Assembly: GCF_003056405.1 (NCBI RefSeq)
Contig: NZ_PYVZ01000001.1
Span: 124,001-188,000, forward strand
Direction of reading: 5' to 3'
DNA from: Devosia indica
GTDB lineage: Bacteria > Pseudomonadota > Alphaproteobacteria > Rhizobiales > Devosiaceae
Length of the DNA: 64,000 bases
Positions within the stretch are counted from its first letter, which is position 1. Every line of letters begins with the position of its first letter. Positions 1 through 9,777 of this stretch are shown here, one piece after another. Below the pieces are notes generated by a model. The model made no database searches, was not told the DNA's origin, and saw nothing but the letters and a program-made list of their open reading frames with translations. Made by a program: the position numbers and the translations under genes.

Positions 1-597
1 GCCGCCTCACGCAATGAGCGGCCCAGCGATCTCGTCGTGCGGGTCCTGGCCATGCTGGGCCAGTCGACCCCCAATTTCGTTGTCGGCATTCTCATCATCT
101 ACGTACTTTCGGTGTTTTTCGGCTTTGTTCCGGCCATGGGCACCTTCACGCCGCTGTTCGCCGATCCGCTGGCCAGCATCGCCCAGCTAATCTTCCCGGC
201 CATTACGCTGGGCTTTGCCTTTGCCGCCTCGGTGACCCGCATTTCGCGCTCGGCCATGCTCGATGTGCTGAGCGATGATTACGTGCGCACGGCCCGCTCC
301 AAGGGCGCGACGCCGATGAGCGTAATCTGGCATCACGCCCTGCCCAACGCGCTTATCCCCGTGGTGACGCTGTCCGGCGTCGAATTCGGCTATCTCCTGG
401 GTGGCGCCGTCATCGTTGAACAGATCTTCGCCCTGCCCGGCCTTGGGCGGCTGGTGCTCGATGCCATCACCCAGCGCGATTATGCGCTGGTGCAGGGCAC
501 GGTGCTGTTCATTGCCTTCAACTTCCTGGTGGTCAATCTGCTCGTCGATCTCGCCTATGTTGCCCTCGACCCGCGCATCCGGATCGGGAGGCGCTGA
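1..597 (+). CDS. Peptide-type ABC transporter permease, DppB/OppB family (5' end outside window)
   Basis: Inner-membrane channel subunit of a peptide/nickel-type ABC importer. The frame is open from base 1, so the visible 198 residues are the C-terminal part and the true start lies upstream. Hydrophobic helices alternate with the cytoplasmic EAA loop (DDYVRTARSKG...HALPNALIPVVT), which docks on the ATPase. The protein ends in the family-typical DPRIRIGRR tail. The stop overlaps the next start by one base (TGATG), so it is the head of the visible operon. The solute-binding protein gene is probably upstream, outside the window. Confidence 0.93.
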   Translation, partial: AASRNERPSDLVVRVLAMLGQSTPNFVVGILIIYVLSVFFGFVPAMGTFTPLFADPLASIAQLIFPAITLGFAFAASVTRISRSAMLDVLSDDYVRTARSKGATPMSVIWHHALPNALIPVVTLSGVEFGYLLGGAVIVEQIFALPGLGRLVLDAITQRDYALVQGTVLFIAFNFLVVNLLVDLAYVALDPRIRIGRR

Positions 598-1439
598 TGG
601 GCAAAATGCTCTCATCGCTGTTCCGCCACCCATCTGGGCGCATTGGCCTGGTCATTATCGGGTTCTACCTGCTCGCGGCCATTCTGGGCACGCTGGGCCT
701 GACCCCGCATGACCCGCTCAAGCTTTTTGCCATCGACCGGCTCAAGGCGCCCAGCGGCACCTACTGGTTCGGCACGGACCTGCTTGGCCGCGATGCCTTC
801 AGCCGCCTCATGGTGGGCATTCGCCAGTCCATGCTGATCGCCTTTGCCTCGGTGGCCATTGCCACAATTGCCGGCACAATCATCGGCCTGGTTTCGGCCT
901 GGTGGGGCGGCCTCTGGGACGGCATTTTCATGCGCGTCATGGACGTGTTGCTGGCCTTCCCCGCGATCCTGCTGGCGCTGCTGATCATCGCCATTGTGGG
1001 GCCCGGAACGATGACCAGCGTGGCCGCCATCGCCATTGTCTATACGCCGATCTTTGCCCGCGTGGTGCGCGGTCCTGCCCTGTCCTTGAAGCAGCGTGAC
1101 TTTGTCGATGCCGCTCGCACCTTCGGCAGTTCACAGGGCTATGTGCTGACACGGCATTTGCTGCTCAACCTGGTCGCGCCGCTCGCCGTGCAGGTGACGC
1201 TGGCGTTGGCCTGGGCGCTGCTGACGGAAGCGGGCCTGTCGTTTCTCGGGCTTGGTACCCAGCCGCCCACCCCATCGCTGGGGCTGATGCTGGCAGAAAG
1301 CCGCAATCTGATGACGCATGCGCCCTGGCTGATGATCTTTCCGGCTGTCACCATCATGCTGGGCATTCTCGGTTTCAACCTGACCGGCGATGCCTTGCGC
1401 GACATTCTCGATCCGCGCACCCAGAGGAGGGAAGCATGA
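597..1439 (+). CDS. Peptide-type ABC transporter permease, DppC/OppC family
   Basis: Second channel subunit, 280 aa, the usual length for DppC. An N-terminal transmembrane helix is followed by the family motif FGTDLLGRDAFSRL near residue 60, then several membrane segments and an EAA loop (RDFVDAARTFG). The tail GDALRDILDPR is diagnostic of the DppC group. The start overlaps the preceding permease stop, and the stop overlaps the ATPase start as ATGA, implying translational coupling. The substrate cannot be read from the permease; the downstream AnmK and serine hydrolase suggest muropeptides or peptides. Confidence 0.94.
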   Translation: MGKMLSSLFRHPSGRIGLVIIGFYLLAAILGTLGLTPHDPLKLFAIDRLKAPSGTYWFGTDLLGRDAFSRLMVGIRQSMLIAFASVAIATIAGTIIGLVSAWWGGLWDGIFMRVMDVLLAFPAILLALLIIAIVGPGTMTSVAAIAIVYTPIFARVVRGPALSLKQRDFVDAARTFGSSQGYVLTRHLLLNLVAPLAVQVTLALAWALLTEAGLSFLGLGTQPPTPSLGLMLAESRNLMTHAPWLMIFPAVTIMLGILGFNLTGDALRDILDPRTQRREA

Positions 1440-3166
1440 CCGGTCTGCTCTCCGTCAAGGACCTGCGCGTCGGCTTCGGCCAGGACCCCAGAGCCAATGA
1501 AGTGGTCAAGGGTGTCAGCTTCGATCTTGCCGCCGGCGAGATCCTGGCCATTGTCGGGGAATCGGGCTCGGGCAAGTCGGTCTCGGCCCTCTCGATCAAC
1601 CGGCTGGTCGATTTCGGCGGCGGCCGGATCACCCATGGCGCGATACACCTCACCCGTTCCGATGGGACGGAGCTCGATGTCGCAAGGGCCGATGAAAAGA
1701 CCCTGCTGGGCATTCGCGGCCGTGATGTCGGGATGATCTTTCAGGAGCCAATGACCTCGCTCAATCCGGTTCATACCGTGGGTGCGCAGATCGAGGAGGC
1801 ATTCCGCCTTTCCAAGGGGCTGACCGGCGCGCAGGCGCACAAGGCGACCTTGGACGTGCTGGGACGCGTCCGCATTCCCGATGCCCAGTCCCGGCTCGGC
1901 TATTATCCGCACCAGCTTTCCGGTGGCATGCGGCAGCGCATCATGATCGCCATGGCGCTGGCGGCCAGTCCGCGCCTGCTGATTGCGGACGAGCCGACCA
2001 CGGCGCTCGACGTGACCGTGCAGGCCCAGATCATGGCCTTGCTCGCCGAATTGCGTGAAGAGACCGGCATGGCGATGATCTTCATCACCCATGATATTGG
2101 CCTCGTCGCCGGCATAGCCGACCGCATCATGGTCATGCAGAACGGGGTGGCGGTCGAGCAGGGCGAGGCCGACGCCGTGCTCGACAGTCCGCAACACGAC
2201 TACACCAAGCACCTGTTGCGCGCCGTGCCGCATTTCACCTCTGGCAAGGCGGTGCGGAATGATGGGCGCCGGGCAGAGCCGCATGAGCCGATCGTCAAGG
2301 TCGATGATCTGGTCGTGCGCTTTCCGGTCGGCAAGGCCTGGTTCAAGCCCAAGGGCGCGATCCATGCCGTCGATGGGGTCAGCTTTGACCTGGTGCCAGG
2401 CGAAACGCTGGCCATTGTGGGAGAGAGCGGGTGCGGCAAATCCACCACCGCGCGTGCCCTGTTGGGCCTCAACAGCAAGACGCGCGGCGAGATCGTCACC
2501 GGATCGGGCCATAGTGTCCGCCCGGTACAGATGGTGTTCCAGGACCCGTTTGCCTCGCTCAATCCGCGGCTCACTGTCGAGGCGCTGCTGGCCGAACCCG
2601 CCATTGCCAATGGGCAGCGGCGCGATGACACGCTGCGCGCCCGCATGGCCTTCCTGCTGGACCGCGTCGGCCTGCCACAGGACGCCCTCACCCGCTATCC
2701 GCACCAGTTTTCGGGCGGGCAAAGGCAGCGCCTCTGCATTGCCCGCGCGCTGATGCTCAATCCCGACGTGGTGGTGCTGGACGAGGCGGTGTCGGCGCTC
2801 GATGTTTCGGTGCAGGCCAAGGTGCTCGAACTGCTGGTCGACCTGCAGCAGGAGTTCGGGCTGGCTTACCTGTTCATCTCCCATGACATGGCCGTGGTCG
2901 AACGCATTGCCCACCGCATTGCGGTGATGTTTGCCGGCCAGATCGTGGAAATGGGCGAAGCGCGCGCCGTGCTGTCCGATCCGCAGCACAGCTACACCAA
3001 GCGCCTGATCGCCGCCGTGCCGGCCATTGAGCGGCGCAAGCAGCGCTTTGCCGTGGACATGACGCAGGTGCCATCCCTGGTGCGCCCGCCCGGCTTTGAG
3101 CCACCGCCCGCGCAATGGCGCGAGGCCGGACAAGACCACCGCGTTCGCATTGAGGACACACCATGA
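1436..3166 (+). CDS. Fused double ATP-binding protein of peptide ABC transporter (DppD-DppF type)
   Basis: A single 576-aa polypeptide carries both nucleotide-binding domains. Domain 1 has Walker A GESGSGKS at residues 41-48, signature LSGGMRQR and Walker [13 protein letters not shown]. Domain 2 begins near residue 285 and has Walker A GESGCGKS, signature FSGGQRQR and Walker [12 protein letters not shown], where DEA replaces the usual DEP. Each half carries the oligopeptide-transporter C-terminal extension. The gene overlaps the upstream permease by 4 bases and the downstream hydrolase by 4 bases. It powers import through the two permeases. Confidence 0.95.
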   Translation: MTGLLSVKDLRVGFGQDPRANEVVKGVSFDLAAGEILAIVGESGSGKSVSALSINRLVDFGGGRITHGAIHLTRSDGTELDVARADEKTLLGIRGRDVGMIFQEPMTSLNPVHTVGAQIEEAFRLSKGLTGAQAHKATLDVLGRVRIPDAQSRLGYYPHQLSGGMRQRIMIAMALAASPRLLIADEPTTALDVTVQAQIMALLAELREETGMAMIFITHDIGLVAGIADRIMVMQNGVAVEQGEADAVLDSPQHDYTKHLLRAVPHFTSGKAVRNDGRRAEPHEPIVKVDDLVVRFPVGKAWFKPKGAIHAVDGVSFDLVPGETLAIVGESGCGKSTTARALLGLNSKTRGEIVTGSGHSVRPVQMVFQDPFASLNPRLTVEALLAEPAIANGQRRDDTLRARMAFLLDRVGLPQDALTRYPHQFSGGQRQRLCIARALMLNPDVVVLDEAVSALDVSVQAKVLELLVDLQQEFGLAYLFISHDMAVVERIAHRIAVMFAGQIVEMGEARAVLSDPQHSYTKRLIAAVPAIERRKQRFAVDMTQVPSLVRPPGFEPPPAQWREAGQDHRVRIEDTP

Positions 3167-4155
3167 TGCCTGTCGCTGTACAACTGGACCGCGCCTTTGC
3201 CCCACTGGCCGCCGCCATTGAAGCCGGCCGCATTCCCGGCGGCGTGCTGGGCGTGGTCGACCGGAACGGCAACCGGGCCATCAAGGCCATTGGCCAGGCG
3301 CAGACTGTGCCGGCAAGCCGCCCGATGACCGAAGACACCTGGTTCGATCTGGCCTCGCTGACCAAGGTGCTGTTCACCACCGAACGCATTCTGGCATTGG
3401 CCGAAGCGGGACGCATCGATCTCGATGCGCCGCTCGTCAGCGTGCTGCCCGATTTCCGGCACTACAATCTCGACAATTGGGAGCGCAAGGTCACATTCCG
3501 GCAATGCCTGGGGCACCAGACGCCGTTCCCGGCGGTGCTTCCGCTCTATACCTATGGGCGCGATCCGGACCTGTTGCGCACGTTCCTGTTGCAACATGAA
3601 TTTGCCGCTGGTCCCTCGGTCTATTCGGACATCAATTTCATTCTGCTCGGCCTTGCCCTTGAACGGCTCGAAGGCAAATGGATTCGCGAGCTGGACCCGG
3701 GCCCCGGCTTTGCCTGGTCGGCTGATCCCGACAAGGCCGCCGCCACCGAGGATTGCTACTGGCGCCATCGCGTGCTGGCAGGCGAGGTGCATGACGACAA
3801 TTGCTCGGCCCTTGAGGGCGCCGGTCATGCCGGGCTCTTCGGCACGGTATCGAGCGTGCTCGACTTCGCTGCCGCCAAGCTGACTTCTGCCGGTGCGGAC
3901 GCCTTGATCCGCACCCCGGTTTCGGGCCGCCGCACGCATGGCTGGGAGCGTCCCTATGAGGGCTGGTCAGGCGGCGAGAACTGTTCACCCCAGACCATCG
4001 GCCATACCGGGTTCACCGGCACGGGCCTGTGGATCGACTTTGATCGCGGCCACGCCTGGACGCTGCTGACAAATCGTGTCCACCCCACCCGCCATTTCGA
4101 CAGCGGCATCATTGCGCTGCGCCGCGCCGTAGGAGACTGCATCAATGTCACATGA
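3163..4155 (+). CDS. Serine hydrolase, class C beta-lactamase / penicillin-binding-protein-like
   Basis: 330 aa with the three active-site elements of SxxK serine hydrolases: S65-L-T-K68, a Tyr motif (YSDIN) and a C-terminal HTG triad (IGHTGFTG) in place of KTG. No signal peptide is visible, so it is probably cytoplasmic, which is unusual for a beta-lactamase and suggests an esterase or amidase acting on imported material. It sits between the ABC ATPase and AnmK with overlaps on both sides. A role in trimming or hydrolysing imported muropeptides is inferred; other small amide or ester substrates are possible. Confidence 0.85.
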   Translation: MMPVAVQLDRAFAPLAAAIEAGRIPGGVLGVVDRNGNRAIKAIGQAQTVPASRPMTEDTWFDLASLTKVLFTTERILALAEAGRIDLDAPLVSVLPDFRHYNLDNWERKVTFRQCLGHQTPFPAVLPLYTYGRDPDLLRTFLLQHEFAAGPSVYSDINFILLGLALERLEGKWIRELDPGPGFAWSADPDKAAATEDCYWRHRVLAGEVHDDNCSALEGAGHAGLFGTVSSVLDFAAAKLTSAGADALIRTPVSGRRTHGWERPYEGWSGGENCSPQTIGHTGFTGTGLWIDFDRGHAWTLLTNRVHPTRHFDSGIIALRRAVGDCINVT

Positions 4156-5281
4156 TAATTCGTTAGAGCCGATCTGGTCGGTAGGGCTGATGACGGGCAC
4201 CGTACTCGATGGCAATATCGATGTGGCGTTGCTGCGCACCGATGGCGACACCATTGAGCGCTTCGGCGCCTATACGCTGGCGCCCTATCCGCAATCGATC
4301 CGTGATACGCTCGAAGACACCCTCAATCAGGCTCGCGCCTGGAATTTCGAAGGGCCGGAACCGGCGATCTTTGCCGCGGCAGAAGAGGCGCTGACCCGCG
4401 CCCAGTCCGCTGCCGTGCTCGATCTGGTCAAACAGGCCGGTCTTGCGCCGGAGGACATTGGCATTATTGGCTTTCACGGCCAGTCGGTGCTGCATCGCGC
4501 GCCGCAGCCGGGCCGTATCGGGGCAACGCGACAGCTTGGCAATGGCGCGCTGATGCGCGAATTGACCGGCATAAAAGTGGCCTATGATTTCCGCTCTGCC
4601 GATGTCCGTGCCGGCGGCCAGGGTGCGCCGCTCGCCGCGCTCTATCATCGTGCGCTGCTGCGCCTGATCGATGCCAGGGATGGCAAGACCGCCGTGCTCA
4701 ATCTGGGCGGGGTGGCCAATATCACCTATTGGGATGGCGCCGAGCAGTTGATTGCCTTCGACACCGGCCCTGCCAATGCGCCGATCAATGATTTCGTCAA
4801 AGGCCTGGGCCTTGGCGATATGGACCATAATGGCGAAATCGCCTTGCGCGGCAAAGTGGACGAAGAACGCCTGGCGCGTCTGCTGACACACCCTTACCTC
4901 TCCGCGCCCTATCCAAAATCGCTCGATCGCTTCGACTTTCTCGCCACCATGGCCGAAGGCTTGAGTGCCGAAGACGGCGCGGCAACGCTGACCGCCTTTA
5001 CCACCGGCGCGGTGGGCAAGGCGCTCGATCTGTTGCCGCAGCGTCCGGAACGGCTGATCGTCTGCGGTGGCGGCCGGCACAATCCGGCAATCATGGCCAT
5101 GTTGCAGACGCGCGCCAAAGTCGAGGCTATCCCCGCCGAGGCAGTGGGCTGGCGGGGCGATGCGGTCGAGGCGGAATGCTTTGCGCTCCTGGCCGTGCGG
5201 GTGCTGCGCGGCCTGCCGATCAGCTTTCCCACCACGACCGGCGCCCCCCACGCCCTGACCGGTGGCCTGCTGGCGGCCTGA
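4145..5281 (+). CDS. anmK: Anhydro-N-acetylmuramic acid kinase
   Basis: AnmK cleaves and phosphorylates 1,6-anhydro-MurNAc to MurNAc-6-phosphate in cell-wall recycling. The 378-aa length fits. Recognisable family blocks are an N-terminal phosphate loop ([17 protein letters not shown]), [35 protein letters not shown] and [11 protein letters not shown]. The first and fourth blocks depart slightly from the usual MSGTSLDG and DTGPGN forms. The ATG overlaps the hydrolase stop by 11 bases, so translation is coupled. Its place in an ABC operon suggests that the importer brings in anhydro-muropeptides (inference). Confidence 0.92.
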   Translation: MSHDNSLEPIWSVGLMTGTVLDGNIDVALLRTDGDTIERFGAYTLAPYPQSIRDTLEDTLNQARAWNFEGPEPAIFAAAEEALTRAQSAAVLDLVKQAGLAPEDIGIIGFHGQSVLHRAPQPGRIGATRQLGNGALMRELTGIKVAYDFRSADVRAGGQGAPLAALYHRALLRLIDARDGKTAVLNLGGVANITYWDGAEQLIAFDTGPANAPINDFVKGLGLGDMDHNGEIALRGKVDEERLARLLTHPYLSAPYPKSLDRFDFLATMAEGLSAEDGAATLTAFTTGAVGKALDLLPQRPERLIVCGGGRHNPAIMAMLQTRAKVEAIPAEAVGWRGDAVEAECFALLAVRVLRGLPISFPTTTGAPHALTGGLLAA

Positions 5282-5283
5282 AC

Positions 5284-5703
5284 ATGGTTCTGGCGCTTGA
5301 AATCACCGGCACACCGCGGGCTGAGGACCTTGAGGTCCTGGGCGCGTCCCTCGCCGCGTTCAACCAGAGCGATGTCGGGCCGTCCGAGCGCCAGGCCCTG
5401 GCCGTCTTCGTGCGCGATGTCGACGGTGACGTGGTGGCAGGCCTGTCGGGCTATACCGCCTGGGGCTGGCTTTATGTGCAATGGCTATGGGTGGCCGAAG
5501 AACAGCGCGGCCGCAAGCTGGCCGGACGCATGCTGGAACTGGCCGAGGCCGAAGCCAGGGGCCGGGGCTGTCACGGCGCCTATATCGACACCTTCAATCC
5601 CCAGGCGCTCAAGACCTATCAGCGCGCCGGCTACACGGTATTCGGTAGCCTGCCGGACTTTCCCAAGGGCCGGACCCGCAGCTTCCTCTCCAAGCCGCTC
5701 TAG
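5284..5703 (+). CDS. GNAT family N-acetyltransferase
   Basis: The ATG lies 2 bases after the anmK stop; a longer open frame upstream overlaps anmK and is rejected. The 139-aa product has a compact GNAT fold: acetyl-CoA binding motif A (WVAEEQRGRKLAGRMLELAE) and the C-terminal block IDTFNPQALKTYQRAGY, typical of the RimJ-like or aminoglycoside-type subgroup. It is the last gene of the importer/anmK operon. The substrate is unknown; an amino sugar or a peptide amine is plausible from context only. Confidence 0.88.
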   Translation: MVLALEITGTPRAEDLEVLGASLAAFNQSDVGPSERQALAVFVRDVDGDVVAGLSGYTAWGWLYVQWLWVAEEQRGRKLAGRMLELAEAEARGRGCHGAYIDTFNPQALKTYQRAGYTVFGSLPDFPKGRTRSFLSKPL

Positions 5704-5801
5704 CTGCCGCGGACGCGGGCTGGGCCGAAATCATCTCAATCCGTTCGGAACTGTGACCGGATTGGGGCGTTGCACGGCTAAGCACGCCATTGGAGGAAAG
5801 C

Positions 5802-8438
5802 ATGACCGATCAATCCATGTCGCGCCTTGACCGCAAAGGTTTGGGCTTCTGGTGGACCATGTTTGTCGGGGCTGTCCTGCTCGTCTTTGGCCTGCCTATC
5901 GTGGCAGGCGGGGTCTGGCTCATCACCCTTGGCGGCTCATGGTATTATCTACCGGCGGGCATTGGCCTGGTGTTGACCGCATGGTTCCTGTTCCGCCGCG
6001 AAATGACCGCGCTGTGGGTTTACCTGCTGACCTGGCTGGGCACCTTGATCTGGGCCTTATGGGAAGCGGGCGTTGATGGCTGGGCGCAGGTGCCGCGCCT
6101 GTTGGCTCCCACCATTGTTCTCATTCTCGTCTTGACCACGCTGCCCGTGCTGCGCGGCTCGGTGCGGCGCTTCGGCACCTCTGCCGTGGCGGCCATGGTG
6201 ACGTTTGCGGGCGCAGTCGGCGCCATTGGCGTTGCCAATCACGGCATCGAAAGCACCATTGCCCAGGAAGTTGATGAACCGGCGGCCCAGCCGGAAGCCC
6301 CCGAGGCGCCCCCTGCATCGGAGGCGCCAGAGACTGCCCCGGTTGAACCGGCTGCGCCATTAGCAGGGCCCACAGAGACAGTCGAGCCAGCAATTCCTGC
6401 CGATGCCGGTGACGCCGCCGAAGGCGCCCCGCTCGAGGCGGGGGAAGAACTGGTGATGCCCGAGGGGACTGAGCCGACCTATGTTGCGCTGGAAACCGGC
6501 GTCGACTGGCCGGCCTATGGCGGCACGCATCGCGCCATGCGCTATTCGCCGCTCGACCAGATCACACCGGACAATGTCGGCCAGCTTGAAAAGATCTGGG
6601 AATTCCGGACCGGCGACATGCCGGAAGGCGACGAACCGTTCGGCAATCAGAATACGCCGGTCAAGGTCGGTGACAGGCTTTATCTGTGCTCGGCGACCAA
6701 TCATATCAGCGCCCTTGATGCTGCCACCGGCGCCGAATTCTGGACCTATGACCCGGGCGTTTCGACCGACAATGTGGGCTATAACGCCTCGTGCCGGGGC
6801 CTGGTCTATTTCGAGGACCCGACCGCCGAGCGCGACGAGATCTGCGCCACCCGCACGGTCAACCTCACCCATGATGCGCGCATGATCGCGCTCGACACCG
6901 AGACCGGCCAACCGTGCCCCGATTTCGGCAATGCCGGCATCGTCAATCTCATGGAAGGCATTGGTGACACCGCGCCGGGCTTTTATGCCCCGACTTCGCC
7001 CCCGACCCTGGTGCGCGATGTGCTGGTGGTGGGCAGCCAGGTCAGTGACAACCAGCAGCGCACTGCTCCTTCGGGCGTCATCCGCGGCTACAACGCTGTC
7101 ACGGGCGAACTTGAATGGGCCTGGGACATGAACCGCCCGGGCGAAAATGGCCTGCCGCCGGAAGGCGAGATCTATTCGCCGGGCACGCCCAATATGTGGA
7201 CCATCGCCTCGGGCGATGACGAATTGGGAATGGTCTATCTGCCCATGGGCAATTCGGCCGTCGACTATTGGGGCGGCACCCGGTCCGAGCAGGAGAACAC
7301 CTATTCCACCGCCATCGTGGCGCTGGATGTCGAGACCGGCGAGGTCGCCTGGCACTATCAGACGGTGCATTACGACATCTGGGACTATGACCTGGGCGGC
7401 CAGGGCACCTTGGTGGATTTCCCCACCGATGAGGGCCCGGTCCCGGCCATCATCATGCCCTCCAAGCAGGCGCAGTTCTATATCCTCAACCGCGAGACCG
7501 GCGAGCCGCTGGTCACGATCGAGGAGCGTCCTGCCCCGCAGGGTGGTGTCGAGCCAGATCGCCTTTCGCCAACCCAGCCCTATGTCACGGACTTCCCGAA
7601 CCTCTTGAAGCCCGAGATCACCGAGGCCGATATGTGGGGCGCGACACCGCTCGACCAGCTCTGGTGCCGCATTCAATACCGGCAAGCCGAATACAATGGC
7701 GTCTATACTCCGCCCACGGTGGACCAGCCCTGGATCCAGTTCCCCGGCTATAATGGCGGCTCGGACTGGGGCGGCATCGCCGTCGACCCGGAAAAGGGCA
7801 TTCTGATCGCCAACTACAACAACATGCCCAATTACAACCAGTTGATCCCGCGCGAACAGGTCGATGAAATGGGCGTCTATTCCATCGCCGACCCCAATTA
7901 TGAGCCGTCCGCCGGTTCGGGTTCGCATGGCTCGATCAGCCCGCAGGCCGAAGCGCCCTATGGCATTCGCGTCAATGCCGGCTGGCGCGTGCCGTTCACG
8001 GGCCTGCTGTGCAAGGAGCCGCCCTATGGCGGGATCGCGGCGATTGATCTCAATACCCGCGAAGTGCTGTGGGATCGCCCCTTCGGCACCGCTCGCAAGA
8101 ATGGCCCCTTCGGCATTCCGTCCATGCTGCCGGTCGATATCGGCACGCCCAATAATGGTGGCGGCTTCATCACCGCTTCGGGCCTGTTCTTCATCGGCGC
8201 GGCCACGGACGATCTGTTCCGCGCCATCGACATCGAAACCGGCGAGCGGGTCTGGGAGGTAGAACTCCCGGCCGGTGGCCAGGCAACCCCGATGACCTAT
8301 GAGTCACAGGGGCGGCAGATCGTGGTCATCAATGCCGGCGGCCATGACTTCATGGAAACGCCCATTGGCGACTATTTCATCGCCTATGCGCTGCCGGACG
8401 GTGAGACGACCGAGAGCGAAGGCGACGTGCAGCCCTAA
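5802..8438 (+). CDS. gcd: Membrane-bound PQQ-dependent dehydrogenase, glucose/quinate/shikimate family
   Basis: Oxidises a polyol or aldose in the periplasm and passes electrons to ubiquinone. The ATG at 5802 follows GGAGGAAAG; an in-frame TTG at 5790 is less likely. Of 878 aa, about the first 145 contain five hydrophobic segments, as in E. coli Gcd. A Pro/Glu/Ala-rich linker (about 155-220) precedes the quinoprotein beta-propeller, which starts at VDWPAYGGTHRAMRYSPL. The linker makes the protein longer than the usual ~800 aa. Glucose, quinate and shikimate enzymes cannot be separated by eye, so the symbol is tentative. PQQ synthesis genes are not in the window. Confidence 0.9.
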   Translation: MTDQSMSRLDRKGLGFWWTMFVGAVLLVFGLPIVAGGVWLITLGGSWYYLPAGIGLVLTAWFLFRREMTALWVYLLTWLGTLIWALWEAGVDGWAQVPRLLAPTIVLILVLTTLPVLRGSVRRFGTSAVAAMVTFAGAVGAIGVANHGIESTIAQEVDEPAAQPEAPEAPPASEAPETAPVEPAAPLAGPTETVEPAIPADAGDAAEGAPLEAGEELVMPEGTEPTYVALETGVDWPAYGGTHRAMRYSPLDQITPDNVGQLEKIWEFRTGDMPEGDEPFGNQNTPVKVGDRLYLCSATNHISALDAATGAEFWTYDPGVSTDNVGYNASCRGLVYFEDPTAERDEICATRTVNLTHDARMIALDTETGQPCPDFGNAGIVNLMEGIGDTAPGFYAPTSPPTLVRDVLVVGSQVSDNQQRTAPSGVIRGYNAVTGELEWAWDMNRPGENGLPPEGEIYSPGTPNMWTIASGDDELGMVYLPMGNSAVDYWGGTRSEQENTYSTAIVALDVETGEVAWHYQTVHYDIWDYDLGGQGTLVDFPTDEGPVPAIIMPSKQAQFYILNRETGEPLVTIEERPAPQGGVEPDRLSPTQPYVTDFPNLLKPEITEADMWGATPLDQLWCRIQYRQAEYNGVYTPPTVDQPWIQFPGYNGGSDWGGIAVDPEKGILIANYNNMPNYNQLIPREQVDEMGVYSIADPNYEPSAGSGSHGSISPQAEAPYGIRVNAGWRVPFTGLLCKEPPYGGIAAIDLNTREVLWDRPFGTARKNGPFGIPSMLPVDIGTPNNGGGFITASGLFFIGAATDDLFRAIDIETGERVWEVELPAGGQATPMTYESQGRQIVVINAGGHDFMETPIGDYFIAYALPDGETTESEGDVQP

Positions 8439-8451
8439 ATCTTAGAACACC

Positions 8452-8490
8452 CCCGGCACGGCCTCGCTCGCCAGAAAAGGCCGTGCCGGG
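8452..8490 (+). terminator. Perfect 12-bp stem hairpin after the PQQ dehydrogenase
   Basis: CCCGGCACGGCC (8452-8463) pairs perfectly with 8479-8490 across a 15-base loop, 13 bases past the dehydrogenase stop. There is no T-run, so it may be a weak terminator or an mRNA 3'-end stabiliser separating the dehydrogenase from the oxidase genes. It also covers the upstream GTG at 8483, which argues for the later ctaG start. Confidence 0.6.
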
Positions 8491-8515
8491 ACACCCTCCA
8501 ACATCCGGAATGGAA

Positions 8516-9268
8516 ATGGACCCAGCGTCAGCCTTTTCCTTCGACATGAGCTATTGCGGACCGCCACCGACCCTGGAAACACTCTGGGGCCGGTGGAATT
8601 TCGAGCCCGGCCTGCTCTCTGTCCTTGTTCTCACGGCCCTTGCCGGATTTGTCCTGTTGCGGCAGGCAGAACCCAGGCGCCAGCTTGCCTTTGCCGGCGC
8701 CTGGCTGCTGGCGGTGGTCCTCTTTGTCTCGCCCATCTGCGCGCTCAGCGTGGCGCTGTTCTCCGTGCGCGTCGGCCACCATGTGGCGCTGACCATGATA
8801 CTGGCGCCGCTCGTGGCGCTGGCCCTCCCTGTGCGATGGGGTCTGCGCTCCGGCCTGATGCCGCCGCTGGTGCTCTCGACCCTGGCGCTCTGGCTCTGGC
8901 ACGCGCCGGACTTCTATACGGCCGCATTCACCCATCCGGCGATCTACTGGCTCATGCAGGTGAGCCTGATTGCCAGTTTCACCTGGCTGTGGCTGGGCCT
9001 GCAGCGCAGCCGTGCCGCGATGGCCGCAGGCATTTCGGCCCTCTGCAGCGCCATCCAGATGGGGCTGCTTGGCGCGCTGCTGGTGTTTGCGCCGAGCCCG
9101 CTCTATCTGCCGCATCTGGGCAGCACCCTCAATTTCGGCCTTTCGCCGCTGGAGGACCAGCAGCTTGCGGGGCTGATCATGTGGGTCCCGGCCAATCTGC
9201 CGCTCCTGGCGCTGGTGCTGTGGCGGCTGGCAATGGCCTTGCGCGCAGAGCAGGCGGTGGCTGAATGA
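8516..9268 (+). CDS. ctaG: Cytochrome c oxidase assembly protein, caa3-type CtaG family
   Basis: Integral membrane protein of the caa3_CtaG family (the Bacillus CtaG type, distinct from Cox11), linked to assembly or copper supply of heme-copper oxidases. The chosen ATG gives 250 aa with GGAA at proper spacing; ATG 8510 and GTG 8483 are alternatives, the last buried in a hairpin. About six hydrophobic helices are visible, with family features such as a Trp-His pair (LWLWHAPDFY) and the end block LIMWVPANLPLLALVLWRL. Its stop overlaps the next start (ATGA). The oxidase context supports the call. Confidence 0.85.
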   Translation: MDPASAFSFDMSYCGPPPTLETLWGRWNFEPGLLSVLVLTALAGFVLLRQAEPRRQLAFAGAWLLAVVLFVSPICALSVALFSVRVGHHVALTMILAPLVALALPVRWGLRSGLMPPLVLSTLALWLWHAPDFYTAAFTHPAIYWLMQVSLIASFTWLWLGLQRSRAAMAAGISALCSAIQMGLLGALLVFAPSPLYLPHLGSTLNFGLSPLEDQQLAGLIMWVPANLPLLALVLWRLAMALRAEQAVAE

Positions 9269-9777
9269 GCCTTGCCCTGTTCGTCACCTGGCTCAAATTC
9301 ATCCATGTCGCAACCATCGCCGGCTGGTCTGCGGGGCTGATCGCGCTGCCGTTCCTGTATCGCCAGCGCCGGGGGCTGGAGGGACAGAAGCTGCATCGGC
9401 TGCATGCCTTCACCCGTTTTCTCTATGTCGCGCTGGTGTCGCCAACCGCCTTTGCCGCCATTGCCTCGGGCACGGCGCTGATCCTGTTGCAGGGTACTTA
9501 TGAAAACTGGTTCTCGGCCAAGCTGGTGGGCGTTTCGGTGCTGACCGGCGTGCATATCTTTTCCGGGTTGATGATCCTGAGGCTGTTCGAGCCGGGCAGG
9601 GTCTATCCCCTCGGGCGCTTCGTGCTGGTGCTGACGCTGACCTTTTCGGCCATCGCCGCCATCCTGGTGCTGGTTCTGGGGAAACCAGATATCGAATGGC
9701 CGGCAATCCTGGCGGGCCTGTTCGCACCTGGCGCGCTGTCAGAGATGTTCGAGCAGCTCATTGGCGAGGCGAAATGA
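9265..9777 (+). CDS. Four-helix membrane protein, CopD/HemJ-like
   Basis: 170 aa with four predicted transmembrane helices. The first carries LKFIHVATIAGWSAGLIALPFLY, in the style of the CopD/HemJ group, where a helix-1 histidine is expected to bind heme or copper. The start overlaps ctaG (ATGA), so it belongs to the oxidase-associated operon. Copper handling or a heme-binding role is inferred from context; the name is not secure. Its 3' end overlaps the convergent DUF2231 gene by 20 bases. Confidence 0.75.
   Translation: MSLALFVTWLKFIHVATIAGWSAGLIALPFLYRQRRGLEGQKLHRLHAFTRFLYVALVSPTAFAAIASGTALILLQGTYENWFSAKLVGVSVLTGVHIFSGLMILRLFEPGRVYPLGRFVLVLTLTFSAIAAILVLVLGKPDIEWPAILAGLFAPGALSEMFEQLIGEAK

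Noticed and set aside
1139..3205. 688-codon open frame on the minus strand
   Set aside because: It lies opposite the fused ATPase and permease genes, which have clear motifs. The product has low-complexity His/Arg/Gly-rich composition typical of antisense frames in GC-rich DNA.
6360..7928. 522-codon minus-strand frame opposite the PQQ dehydrogenase
   Set aside because: It is antisense to a well-supported quinoprotein and shows no family motif.
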